In this document: positions 50,097 to 58,989 of the stretch, one piece after another
Position numbering within the stretch: the stretch's first letter is position 1
How the letters are laid out: every line of letters starts with the position of its first letter
Source: Flavobacterium sp. 5
Lineage (GTDB): Bacteria > Bacteroidota > Bacteroidia > Flavobacteriales > Flavobacteriaceae
DNA length: 64,000 bases
Assembly: GCF_002813295.1 (NCBI RefSeq)
Contig: NZ_PHUE01000001.1
Span: 248,001-312,000 of the forward strand
Reading direction: 5' to 3'
Notes under the pieces: generated by a model
The model's input: only the letters and a program-made list of their open reading frames with translations
What the model was told of the DNA's origin: nothing
Databases searched by the model: none
Position numbers and translations under genes: made by a program

Positions 50097-50783
50097 TTAT
50101 TTTTTGAGAATTTTAGATATTGCTTTCTCAACGATAGGTTCCATAATCATATAACCTTTTTCGTTAGGATGAACTCCGTCGTCACCCAATTCTTTTTTTA
50201 AACCAAGTGATTCATTTACCATTGATGAATAATAATCTACAAATGGAATGTTATGTTCTTTAGCATATTTATTTAGTATTGCATTAAGAGTAACAACCTT
50301 AGGTCCCGGATCCATTCCTGGTCTCCATGGAAAATCTGATGCTGGAAGTACTGAACAAATAATAACACTTATGCCGTTGGCTCTTGCCAGCTCAGCCATA
50401 GAAAAAATATTTCCGGCTGTTTCTTCAACTGTCATTGGTCCAGTATTTTGAGCGATGTCATTTATACCTGCTAGTATAACTACCACAGCTGCTTTAACAT
50501 TTATAACATCTTGTCTAAAACGCAATAACATTTGTGGTGTGGTCTGTCCACTGATACCTCTGTCTACATAAGGTTTTCCATCAAAAAATGAAGGATGTAC
50601 TCTCAACCAACCTTCTGTTATAGAATTGCCAATAAAAACAACTCTTTTTTCAGAAGCTTTTGGAATTACTAATGCAGCATTCTCCTTTTCATATCGTTTT
50701 AAATTAGCCCAATCTTGTGCATTAGAATAATGCATCGCAAAAAATGTTATAAACAGACTAAAAGTTAATGCTTTATTTCTCAT
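50097..50783 (-). CDS. Secreted SGNH/GDSL-family hydrolase
   Basis: 228 residues. Signal peptide to YSNAQ; block I GNSITEGW with the nucleophile Ser54, block II Gly in RGISGQTTPQ, block III GINDIAQN, and block V DDGVHPN with Asp202 and His205. Members are esterases or lipases; in polysaccharide loci they usually remove acetyl or other acyl groups. A deacetylase for acetylated mannan is a reasonable guess, but phosphodiester- or acyl-directed activity cannot be excluded. It follows the GH76 gene with a strong hairpin between. Confidence 0.9.
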   Translation of the reverse strand: MRNKALTFSLFITFFAMHYSNAQDWANLKRYEKENAALVIPKASEKRVVFIGNSITEGWLRVHPSFFDGKPYVDRGISGQTTPQMLLRFRQDVINVKAAVVVILAGINDIAQNTGPMTVEETAGNIFSMAELARANGISVIICSVLPASDFPWRPGMDPGPKVVTLNAILNKYAKEHNIPFVDYYSSMVNESLGLKKELGDDGVHPNEKGYMIMEPIVEKAISKILKK

Positions 50784-50831
50784 TCTAATTTTATCAAAAT
50801 TATGACAACATTCAATTTTACAGTATAAAAA

Positions 50832-50855
50832 CCTGCAGACATTTCTGCCTGCAGG
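50832..50855 (-). terminator. Intercistronic terminator after the lipoprotein GH76 gene
   Basis: Arms CCTGCAG (50832-50838) and CTGCAGG (50849-50855), GC-rich for this genome, are followed on the minus strand by TTTTTAT. It begins 23 bp after the GH76 stop and ends only about 50 bp before the SGNH start, with no visible promoter between, so partial readthrough is likely. Confidence 0.7.
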
Positions 50856-50877
50856 AACCAGATTAACTAACCACTAA

Positions 50878-52056
50878 TTAATCTAACAAATTTGCTTTAT
50901 CAAGTTTAGCAGCAGCTTCAATAAGCATTACACCGCTTAACTGTGTAGTAAGATCAGTAGATCCTGTAGGAGCTTTACTCCAGTTAGATCCACAAAACAT
51001 GGCAGGTCTTACAATACCATCATTATATAACGTTTGTGCATTAAACTCAAGAAATTTCACGAAGCTTTCGTGATCTGGAGAATTTACAGTAGACAGTTCT
51101 ATAAGTTCTGTAAAATAACGTACATAGATACCTTTAAACAATCCACCGTCACCTTGACCTTCATCTTTCAATAAACCTTCTGATGTCAATTTAGGACTTG
51201 TCATTGAAGACTTAGCTGATTTTAAAGCATCATTTAAATACGATTGATCACCAGTAGCTTTATAAAGCCTTAACCCTGCTCCAATCCATGTTCCAACGTT
51301 ATAGGTAAAGATCCAGTCTTTGTTTGTAGTCACCACTCCATTGGTTTCAGAAATATTATCCCAAACTAATCCTGTAACAGGATCAACAAGATTCCCTTTT
51401 TGCCATGCGTAGATTTTTTTTGCCCATACTAAATCATCAGCATTATGACTGATTTCATATAATCTCAAGGCTACAATAGCTGCTGGAGCATTTGATACCG
51501 CATTTTTTTGTTTAGGTGTGTCCTGTTTCCAAGTAATCCCTCCTCCAAAAACGTCATCACTCCAACTTAATTTTATTCTTCCCCAAAGGTAATCAGCAAC
51601 ATCTTTATATTCCTGATCATTAGTAGCTACAAACGCTCTAAGGCTTGAATTAGCTAACCATATCATATCATCATTAAAAACATTATTATAGGTATTTCCA
51701 TTTTTAACTTTAATACCTTGAAGTAATGCTTTCATTTTTGGCAAATAATTCTCATTATTCGTTCTTAAATAACCGTCTACAAGCACATCAAGCATATGGG
51801 CATTTGGCCAGTAATTAAAATTACTATTACCTCCATTATCCTGCACAAATGTTCCATTAGAACCTAAATAAGAATTATAGGTAGCTGTTTGTAATGAATC
51901 TGCTGTTGCAGCCCAAGTGTAATCAAATTCAGTACCTCCACTTGTAGATGGGTCTCTTAAAGGAACTGGATCATCTTCGCATGAAGTAACCGTTAACCCC
52001 AATCCAAGTATCACAGCTAAAATTAGACTATGACGTATTAAAAGATTTTTTTTCAT
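50878..52056 (-). CDS. GH76 endo-alpha-1,6-mannanase, lipoprotein
   Basis: 392 residues. Lipoprotein signal with VTSC (Cys26), followed by an acidic EDD that would favour surface export in Bacteroidota. The single GH76 domain has the catalytic pair D129-D130 in VFNDDMIWLA, GGGITWKQ, NAPAAIVALRLYE, and GQGDGGLFKGIYVRYF. It should cut the alpha-1,6-mannan backbone at the cell surface to give oligosaccharides for the SusCD transporter of the same operon. It has no extra modules, in contrast to the T9SS-exported GH76 at 7048-9372. Confidence 0.95.
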   Translation of the reverse strand: MKKNLLIRHSLILAVILGLGLTVTSCEDDPVPLRDPSTSGGTEFDYTWAATADSLQTATYNSYLGSNGTFVQDNGGNSNFNYWPNAHMLDVLVDGYLRTNNENYLPKMKALLQGIKVKNGNTYNNVFNDDMIWLANSSLRAFVATNDQEYKDVADYLWGRIKLSWSDDVFGGGITWKQDTPKQKNAVSNAPAAIVALRLYEISHNADDLVWAKKIYAWQKGNLVDPVTGLVWDNISETNGVVTTNKDWIFTYNVGTWIGAGLRLYKATGDQSYLNDALKSAKSSMTSPKLTSEGLLKDEGQGDGGLFKGIYVRYFTELIELSTVNSPDHESFVKFLEFNAQTLYNDGIVRPAMFCGSNWSKAPTGSTDLTTQLSGVMLIEAAAKLDKANLLD

Positions 52057-52072
52057 TTTTATGTGTTTTTAA

Positions 52073-52108
52073 AACTTCTCTTTAGTTATTATCCACTAAA
52101 GAGAAGTT
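52073..52108 (-). terminator. Intercistronic hairpin between the SusE-like and GH76 genes
   Basis: Perfect 13-bp arms (52073-52085 and 52096-52108, AACTTCTCTTTAG type) with a 10-nt loop start 11 bp after the SusE-like stop. TTTTAAAAACAC follows on the minus strand. It is probably an attenuator that makes the downstream enzymes less abundant than the binding proteins. Confidence 0.65.
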
Positions 52109-52118
52109 GTTTTTTTAT

Positions 52119-53234
52119 CTATAGAACAGTAAAACTATGAGTGTAAGGCGTAGCAGATGCACTGAAATCAATTACAGCATTTACATTCTTGTTGTCAACT
52201 GCTCCATCAAATTTAAAGCTGAAATTCCAACGGTCGCTGTCTGCAAGAACCATATACCAATATGAAGCAGGACTATCAGCATTTGGTCTATTGTTATCTT
52301 TATTCACACTTCCAAACCACTCTTCACCACCATCAACAGTAAATTTGAATTTGTAGCGTTCATCTCTACCCCAAGATTCCTGTTTGAATACAATTGGTTT
52401 ATTATCAGCTTTCCAAATACCTTTTCCTGCATATGTATACTCAAAAAGATATTCAGCAGTGGGTGCAAACCATATTTCAACTTTTTTGATTTCAGTGATA
52501 GTAGTAGAGCCAACACTAAAATCAATTTTTATTCTATATATCTTATCAGCACCAGAATAAGTAGTAACTCCGTCTTCTTTTAACTTACCGTCTTCAATAA
52601 AATAAGTCTCTGGAGTACCACTTTTTCTTGTAATAAATTTGTACTGACCAGCCTTAAGCTTTGTGTAAATCTCATAAGTAGAAGCGCCTGTTTTTTTGCA
52701 AGGTACGGCATCAGCTATAGCGTCTCCTCCTTCAGAACCCGAACCTGTAATAAACAACTGATCTGGCATTGGGAAACCTGCTGGTCTTTTCACTTCAATA
52801 ATTCCCGAAACAGCTGACTTTTGAATATTAAGACCTTTAGAAGAATATACTGTCCATTTTAGCTTACCAATAGCTTCTCTTTCGATCCCAGCCATTTCAG
52901 CAATCTTATTAAGTTGGGTATAAGATAAATTTAAAGTTGGCTGAAAACCTTTTCCATCAGATGGCATTACATATAATGGTTTTGAGAAGTCTCCATTCTC
53001 ACGATCAAAAATTACATCGTAAAGTACAACTCCGTTATCTTCAGCTTTAGCGCCTTCCCATTCAAAAACAGCAGAGCCACCAGTAGCACCTAGATCAAAA
53101 AATTTATTATTTTCAGGAGCATATAATGTCGCTACCGCACTTACGTTTGTGTGGCTTAATGTATCATCATCTTGGCAACCAACTGCCAATACAGATAAAA
53201 TAATCAGTAATAATTTTGAATATATATTTTTCAT
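52119..53234 (-). CDS. SusE-like surface glycan-binding lipoprotein
   Basis: 371 residues. Lipoprotein signal with AVGC (Cys20) and QDDD after it. A SusE-type N-terminal Ig domain (about 30-150; ATLYAPENNKFFDLGATGGSAVFEWEGAKAEDNGVVLYDVIFD) is followed by two beta-domains (from PDQLFITGSGSEGG and from the TAEYLFEYTYAGKGIWKADN segment). Most likely a surface binding protein that works with the SusC/SusD of the mannan operon. It is 37 bp downstream of susD. Confidence 0.85.
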   Translation of the reverse strand: MKNIYSKLLLIILSVLAVGCQDDDTLSHTNVSAVATLYAPENNKFFDLGATGGSAVFEWEGAKAEDNGVVLYDVIFDRENGDFSKPLYVMPSDGKGFQPTLNLSYTQLNKIAEMAGIEREAIGKLKWTVYSSKGLNIQKSAVSGIIEVKRPAGFPMPDQLFITGSGSEGGDAIADAVPCKKTGASTYEIYTKLKAGQYKFITRKSGTPETYFIEDGKLKEDGVTTYSGADKIYRIKIDFSVGSTTITEIKKVEIWFAPTAEYLFEYTYAGKGIWKADNKPIVFKQESWGRDERYKFKFTVDGGEEWFGSVNKDNNRPNADSPASYWYMVLADSDRWNFSFKFDGAVDNKNVNAVIDFSASATPYTHSFTVL

Positions 53235-53270
53235 CTTAATGAGTTTTTTATTTTATGTTTAATAATAATA

Positions 53271-54899
53271 TTACCAGTTTGGATTTTGAGAAAGATTTGG
53301 ATTAATCAAACGCTCATCTCTAGGTACTGGCCATAAGTAATGTTTACCAGGATCAAAAGTTCTTAGATTTACTCTTAGGTAACCATTATCTATAGAACTT
53401 ACTCCGAATTTTGCACCATGCGCCCATCCATTCAATACAGTTTCAGCTATTTTCCATCTTCTGATGTCAAATATTCTTAAGCCTTCCATACCTAATTCTG
53501 AACGACGCTCATTCCTGATTACCTCACGAAGTCCGGCCTGATTCAATGAACTGTCAAAACTTAAGGCAGCTCCATCTGTAAATCCTGCACGCTTTCTCAA
53601 TGCTTTTATTGTTGTTTCCCAAGAAGTTGCATCGAATTGATTTAATTCATTTTTAGCTTCAGCATTCATTAAAAGTATATCAGCGTAACGGAAAAGAATT
53701 AAATTTAGACCTGATTGTAATGATGTTGAATGCTGAGGATCAAAATATTTACGGGTATAGTAACCTGTAGAAGTTGCTGAAGATCCAGGTACATACTCAT
53801 CTGTTTTTGCAGAAGGTGAAGATCCAGGTTTAATGTAAATGGTACGAGTAGTTCCATCTGCGTCTTTCCAATCATATAAGTCGTATACAACAGTACCAGT
53901 AAGTCTTGGATCTCTGTTTACATAAGGATCATTTTCATTATATCCTGAACCAGCTTCGTTAATTTTTTTTCCATTAAGCATTAAATAACTATCAACTAAT
54001 TCCTGTGTTGGAGCCAAAGCATTTAGCCTAGCACCTGCAGATAATGGAGCCATATCAAAGAATTCTCCCCATATTTTAAATTCAGGCACATATTGTAGGC
54101 TTAAAATATCTTCGCTATTATATTCATTTTGAGGAAGAAAAACACCTTCATAAGATGGAAAAAGACTGTAAGATCCATAAGTACCCGCTATAATTTCATC
54201 TGTAGTTGAAACCACTTCAGCCCAGCGATCTTCATACAAAAGTACTCTTGCCTTTAATGCCATAGCTGCACCAGATGTAATTTTACCTCTTTCTGAAGCA
54301 TTGTAAGTTTTAGGTAAATCCGTTACTATAGCATTAAGCTCGTCTAAAATAAATTTCACTACTTCTGCATGCGAAGTACGGCTTACACTTAAAGCTTCTT
54401 CCAATGAAGGATCTTTCGAAATAAGAGGTATAGCCCCAAACCATGTTGTAAGCTGAAAATGCTGAAAGGCTCTTAGAAAACGTGCTTCAGCTTTCATTCT
54501 AGCTATGATTTTAGGATCAGCATCAGGTATACGGTCAATATTTTCAAGTAATAAATTACATGTTTTTATACCAGCATATCTATTTTTCCATTCATCTTTT
54601 AACCTAGGTAAAGAAGGATCATATATACCTGCAGCTAATGAGGCAGCGCCTGCATTATCTCCTCTGCCATTATATGCATTATCAGACAAACCTTCATTAT
54701 AAAAGAAATAACTGCTGTTTTGCATCTGCGAATAAGCCGTATTAAGGAGAGTTTGTACCTTATCTACGCTTGTCCAGTAATTAGAATCGGTAAACTGGTT
54801 TTCCGGAGCCAAGTCAAGGTTTTCACAACTTACTGCAAAAAGCAAGAGTAAAAACGGTATCAGCTTCAATTTTTGTACAAATATATTTTTCATGTTCAA
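53271..54899 (-). CDS. SusD-family surface glycan-binding lipoprotein (mannan locus)
   Basis: 542 residues. Lipoprotein signal with AVSC (Cys25), then ENLDLAPENQFTDSNYWTSVDKVQTLLNTAYSQM, helical TPR repeats (ARMKAEARFLRAFQHFQLTTWFGAIPLI) and the family motif IRNERRSELGMEGLRIFDIRRWKIAE; it ends PVPRDERLINPNLSQNPNW, a common SusD terminus. Co-transcribed with susC (5-bp gap). It should deliver mannan oligosaccharides to SusC. Confidence 0.97.
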   Translation of the reverse strand: MNMKNIFVQKLKLIPFLLLLFAVSCENLDLAPENQFTDSNYWTSVDKVQTLLNTAYSQMQNSSYFFYNEGLSDNAYNGRGDNAGAASLAAGIYDPSLPRLKDEWKNRYAGIKTCNLLLENIDRIPDADPKIIARMKAEARFLRAFQHFQLTTWFGAIPLISKDPSLEEALSVSRTSHAEVVKFILDELNAIVTDLPKTYNASERGKITSGAAMALKARVLLYEDRWAEVVSTTDEIIAGTYGSYSLFPSYEGVFLPQNEYNSEDILSLQYVPEFKIWGEFFDMAPLSAGARLNALAPTQELVDSYLMLNGKKINEAGSGYNENDPYVNRDPRLTGTVVYDLYDWKDADGTTRTIYIKPGSSPSAKTDEYVPGSSATSTGYYTRKYFDPQHSTSLQSGLNLILFRYADILLMNAEAKNELNQFDATSWETTIKALRKRAGFTDGAALSFDSSLNQAGLREVIRNERRSELGMEGLRIFDIRRWKIAETVLNGWAHGAKFGVSSIDNGYLRVNLRTFDPGKHYLWPVPRDERLINPNLSQNPNW

Positions 54900-54904
54900 T
54901 TTTA

Positions 54905-57900
54905 TTAAAAGGTGACATCTAATCCTAGTCCATAATAAACCTGCGTAGGATATGCCCTACCACTATTTCCGCCTGAGGGTCTCATACTATTGTCAAATTC
55001 CGATAATTCAGGATCTACAAATTTAACTTTAGATAAAGTAAGTAGGTTTTGACCTGTTACATACATTCTGATACTTTTCAGACCAATATCTTTAATTGCA
55101 ACTTCAGGAAGTGAGTATCCTATCTGTATATTTTTAAGCCTTGCATAAGCACCATCATATAAATACATGTCAGATCCTCTTCTAAAATTATTAGTATTAG
55201 ACTGTGTACCATTATTAGCTAAACGTGGATACATAGCATCTGGATTTTGAGGAGTCCAGTAATCCAATTGGTGTTCGTACATTGTCATACCATAATTGTA
55301 GTGAAAAGGTTCAACAAGCTCACCACGAATCATCATTGTTCTCTTACCTACTCCTTGCAAAAATATGTTAAGATCAAAACCTTTATATGCAATATCATAT
55401 GTAACTCCAAAAGTATATCTTGGGAAAGGGTTACCAAAAACAAATTTATCATTGTCGTCAATTTTCCCATCTTTATTAAGATCAACGTAACGGTTATCGC
55501 CTGGCTGAACAGTTAGTCCAACAGGAACAGCTGCACCTTTTATTTCTTCATAACTTTGGAAATGTCCATCTGTTTTTAAACCAACATAAGAGTTAAAAGG
55601 TAATCCTTCGCGAAGCAATACTTGTAACTCTTCTACACCTGTTAGTTTTTCACCACCCTGATAGTCAAGAACCTTATTTTTAGAATCTCCAAAATTAACA
55701 GTCAAATTGTGATTAAATAATTTTCCTGCATGTTTATAGGTAGCAGTAATTTCCCACCCTCTATTTCCTACTTTAGCAGCATTAAAATCTGGAAGTGATG
55801 TACCATAAACACCAGGTACCTGCGGCGGTACTAGAATATCTGAGGTTACTTTATCAAAATAGTCAAAAGAGAATCCTAAAGCACCTTTAAAAAAATCTGC
55901 TTCAAGACCTACGTTAAGGGTAGCAGCATTCTCCCATCGAATATCTGGATTTGCAAAATTATATCTCGTTCCGCTAACTGCTGCATTATCATATCCATAA
56001 GCATTCGGAAATGCAAAATAAGTAGTCTTGTACTGGAAGTTAGTTACGTTCTGATTCCCTACAATACCATAAGAAGTCTTAAATTTAAGATTCCCTACAG
56101 AATCTCTATAGCCTTCCATAAAATCTTCTTTTGTAAGAGCATAACCTACTGTTGCAGAAGGAAAGAATCCCCAACGATTATCTTCGCTAAATTTAGATGA
56201 ACCATCATATCTAAAGCTGAATTCAGCAAAGTATTTATTATCATAATCATAACTTGCCCTACCAATTACTGAATTAAGACTATTTTTAGTAGCCTTCTCA
56301 TTAGAATTATACGATTTTGGATCTATTACCGTTTCACTGTTTGGAGTTCCAAGATCTGGATCTGTATATTTTTTATAAATACCTACTCCTCTTTCTGAAT
56401 AGTTTTCACCTGTGACACCAAAAAGAGCTCCTACAGTGTGCTTACCGAACGATTTATTAAATTCTATTAAGAATTGTGAATTCAGTTCAAGAATTTTTTT
56501 ACTTTCATCATTTGTATTCCTATCAGCACCATAAACACCTTGAGGCAAAAAGTTAACCTCTTTCACTCTAGTAAACATACTACTAGACCATAAATGACCA
56601 CCAAAAATAGCTTTTGCTTTTAAATAGCTAGTCAGTTTTAGTTCTCCTGTTAATGCCCCAAAAACATCATCGTTATCATATTTTCTAAACCCACCCTGCT
56701 CTAAAATACCTAAAGAGTTAAACTGCTGAAGAATATCATTAGTAAGATAATTACCGTTTTCGTCTTTCTGTTCGTAGTATAATGGTACTCTAAAAGCATC
56801 TACCATTAATGTACCTGTACTTGACGAATGATCTGTAATTTTTTGTTTCGAATACGCTAATATAGAAGTCAGTTTAAATTTACCATACTCATTCGTAAGG
56901 TTAATTCTGTAATTGAATCGCTCCATACCTTTCTCTGGCCCAACAAAATTGCTCTTATGATCTAAATATCCTAAAGACACCAAATAAGTAGAATTTTCGT
57001 TTCCTCCAGAAACTGATAAATTATAATTTTCTTGAAGAGCAGGTTTTACAATTTCGTCTGCAAACCATTTAGTATCTCCTTTTTCTTTCATCGCAGCAAT
57101 TTGCGCAGAAGAAAATACAGCACTGGATTCACCCGAATTATAAGCAGCTTCGTTTCTTAACATCGCATTCTCATAACCATGTACTGGCTTTGTAAAATAT
57201 TTTGGAATATTAAAACCTACCAGACTACTAAACTGTAATTTCATCGGAGACGATTTATTTCCTTTTTTAGTAGTTATAAGTATAACACCATTATTAGCTC
57301 TTGATCCATAGATAGCTGCACTACCAGCGTCTTTTAATACCGAAACACTTTCTATATCCGCTGGATTAATTGCGTTAATATCTCCTCCAACTATACCATC
57401 AATAACAACCAAGGGACTACTATTATTCAAGGTACTTACCCCCCTAATATTAATATTAACACCAGCACCAGGTTCAGAATTGGTTTGTTGTATAGTTAAA
57501 CTTGGAGCCTTTCCTTGTAATGCTAAGGTTGTAGTAACACTAGGTCTATCTTTAAAAGCTGCACTATTAATCTGGTCTACCGCACTAATAAGCTTTGCTT
57601 TTTTCTGTGTACCATAACCAATAACAACAATTTCTTCTAGATTAGTCGCAGAATCTGTCATTACAATAGTAACGTTTGAACCATCAGTTACTTTTTTCTC
57701 TATGGTATTCATTCCAATAAAAGAAAAAACAATTACAGGTTGTGAAGTGGAAACTGGTATTGAAAATTTTCCATCAAAATCTGTTTGAACAGCATTAATA
57801 GTTCCCTTCTCAGAAACAGTAACTCCGGGAACAGAAAGCCCCGTTTTATCAATTACTTTTCCTTTAATAATAGCCTTTTGACTAGTGGTAGTATTGTTTT

Positions 57901-58033
57901 GTGCAATACCATTACTAACGCTAAAAAATAGTAACAATAAAATACCAAGCCCAACATTATTAATGTTTAGCCCTAACCTCTTTATTGTACCTTTCTTTGG
58001 CGGCAAAATTTTTAAGTTAATTTTTGTTTTCAT
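54905..58033 (-). CDS. SusC-family TonB-dependent transporter (mannan locus)
   Basis: 1042 residues: export signal to GIAQ, carboxypeptidase-D regulatory-like domain (IIKGKVIDKTGLSVPGVTVSEKG segment), plug with EEIVVIGYGTQKK, INIRGVSTLNNSSPLVVIDG and DAGSAAIYGSRANNGVILI, then the beta-barrel ending YYGLGLDVTF. It takes up alpha-mannan oligosaccharides, judged by the GH76/GH92/GH125 genes of the same operon. No STN domain, matching control by a LacI-type operator instead of a sigma/anti-sigma pair. It is the first gene of the longest operon in the window. Confidence 0.97.
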   Translation of the reverse strand: MKTKINLKILPPKKGTIKRLGLNINNVGLGILLLLFFSVSNGIAQNNTTTSQKAIIKGKVIDKTGLSVPGVTVSEKGTINAVQTDFDGKFSIPVSTSQPVIVFSFIGMNTIEKKVTDGSNVTIVMTDSATNLEEIVVIGYGTQKKAKLISAVDQINSAAFKDRPSVTTTLALQGKAPSLTIQQTNSEPGAGVNINIRGVSTLNNSSPLVVIDGIVGGDINAINPADIESVSVLKDAGSAAIYGSRANNGVILITTKKGNKSSPMKLQFSSLVGFNIPKYFTKPVHGYENAMLRNEAAYNSGESSAVFSSAQIAAMKEKGDTKWFADEIVKPALQENYNLSVSGGNENSTYLVSLGYLDHKSNFVGPEKGMERFNYRINLTNEYGKFKLTSILAYSKQKITDHSSSTGTLMVDAFRVPLYYEQKDENGNYLTNDILQQFNSLGILEQGGFRKYDNDDVFGALTGELKLTSYLKAKAIFGGHLWSSSMFTRVKEVNFLPQGVYGADRNTNDESKKILELNSQFLIEFNKSFGKHTVGALFGVTGENYSERGVGIYKKYTDPDLGTPNSETVIDPKSYNSNEKATKNSLNSVIGRASYDYDNKYFAEFSFRYDGSSKFSEDNRWGFFPSATVGYALTKEDFMEGYRDSVGNLKFKTSYGIVGNQNVTNFQYKTTYFAFPNAYGYDNAAVSGTRYNFANPDIRWENAATLNVGLEADFFKGALGFSFDYFDKVTSDILVPPQVPGVYGTSLPDFNAAKVGNRGWEITATYKHAGKLFNHNLTVNFGDSKNKVLDYQGGEKLTGVEELQVLLREGLPFNSYVGLKTDGHFQSYEEIKGAAVPVGLTVQPGDNRYVDLNKDGKIDDNDKFVFGNPFPRYTFGVTYDIAYKGFDLNIFLQGVGKRTMMIRGELVEPFHYNYGMTMYEHQLDYWTPQNPDAMYPRLANNGTQSNTNNFRRGSDMYLYDGAYARLKNIQIGYSLPEVAIKDIGLKSIRMYVTGQNLLTLSKVKFVDPELSEFDNSMRPSGGNSGRAYPTQVYYGLGLDVTF

Positions 58034-58091
58034 TTTTGGTTTGTTTTCATTTTGGGTTGTTATTATTTAAGATAATATTAAGTCGACAGTA

Positions 58092-58115
58092 CAAACATAC
58101 TAAAACGTTTTAGTA
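58092..58115 (-). promoter_or_regulatory. Perfect LacI-type operator overlapping the -7 box of the mannan susC gene
   Basis: TACTAAAACGTTTTAGTA (58098-58115) is a perfect 18-bp palindrome, identical to the one at 27577-27594. On the minus strand it runs into the -7 box TATGTTTG (58092-58099), sharing TA. The transcript would start near 58087, about 54 nt before the susC ATG at 58033. Confidence 0.8.
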
Positions 58116-58792
58116 AAAAAAAATAAAATTATACATCTTAAAAATTTTTACATAAATTAATGCATAAAAACTTTTTTAACATTAATTTTATAATAAATCG
58201 ACAATAAAAAAGCAAAATCAAACTAATTCTTCAATTATTAATAGCTTTCAAAAATATCTAAATATGATTCAGTTAGAATAAAAATTACTTTTATTAAGAA
58301 ATAGATGTATTACTATATTCTAAATTACAAGCCTATTGCATGTTGCAATTTTTTCAAGTAATTATTTTGCTTTTAATACTATTATGAAAACTTTCTTATC
58401 TAGCTTTTTAACTAATAAAATTTATTCCTTTATTGAAGTCAATCATTTATTTTCATAATGATTTAATATACTTATTACTTCTTTAATATCTATAAAAGGC
58501 AAATTGTAGAAAGTCTTGGGAAGAAATCAAAAAATAGAAACTTTAGGACCTACAAAAAAATAGATTAGCTCTCAAGTATATTAAGATGATAAAGAAATAC
58601 AAAACAGATATATATAAAAGATAACGTATTGCTATTCCAAAACAGACAACAATCCAGAAATCAAAAAGCCAGTTCGACTTAATTTTCTATTATATAGTTA
58701 TTAAACAACGAGGTCTTATATATACAAATACTCTTTAACAACTAATATAAAAACCAAAAAAGCAGTATAAATTGATATATTAATAACTGCAA
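58116..58792. other. AT-rich intergenic region upstream of the mannan susC promoter
   Basis: About 680 bp with very low GC and no reading frame of protein character on either strand. I saw no further operator copy, tandem repeat or mobile-element end. It may contain upstream promoter or activator sites that I cannot identify. Confidence 0.3.
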
Positions 58793-58827
58793 AAAGACTA
58801 AAGATTTTTTTATCATCTTTAGTCTTT
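58793..58827 (-). terminator. Rho-independent terminator downstream of the GH31 gene
   Basis: Perfect 13-bp arms AAAGACTAAAGAT (58793-58805) and ATCTTTAGTCTTT (58815-58827) with a 9-nt loop, followed on the minus strand by TTGCAG after the T-rich arm. It lies about 160 bp after the GH31 stop, beyond a possible gene remnant. Confidence 0.65.
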
Positions 58828-58848
58828 CTCGTAAGTTCCATTCTAATT

Positions 58849-58949
58849 ACTTAATGGCTAGCGATATTCTTACCAAAATACAGAATAATAGCCACCAGTA
58901 TTATATTTGTCCTTTAAATTGAATCTATACCTCCTTCATTTGGATTATC
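58849..58949 (-). pseudogene. Possible decayed C-terminal gene fragment
   Basis: On the minus strand the frame DNPNEGGIDSI runs into a stop; one base shift joins it to LKDKYNTGGYYSVFW plus a stop (58870-58872), and another shift to FGKNIASH plus a stop (58852-58854). Such protein-like, glycine/tyrosine-rich reading split across three frames looks like a decayed 3' end of a gene that once followed the GH31 gene. The family is not recognised and chance cannot be excluded. Confidence 0.3.
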
Positions 58950-58989
58950 AAAATATTATGTAATCTTAAAAATTACTTTTAAAGTATTA

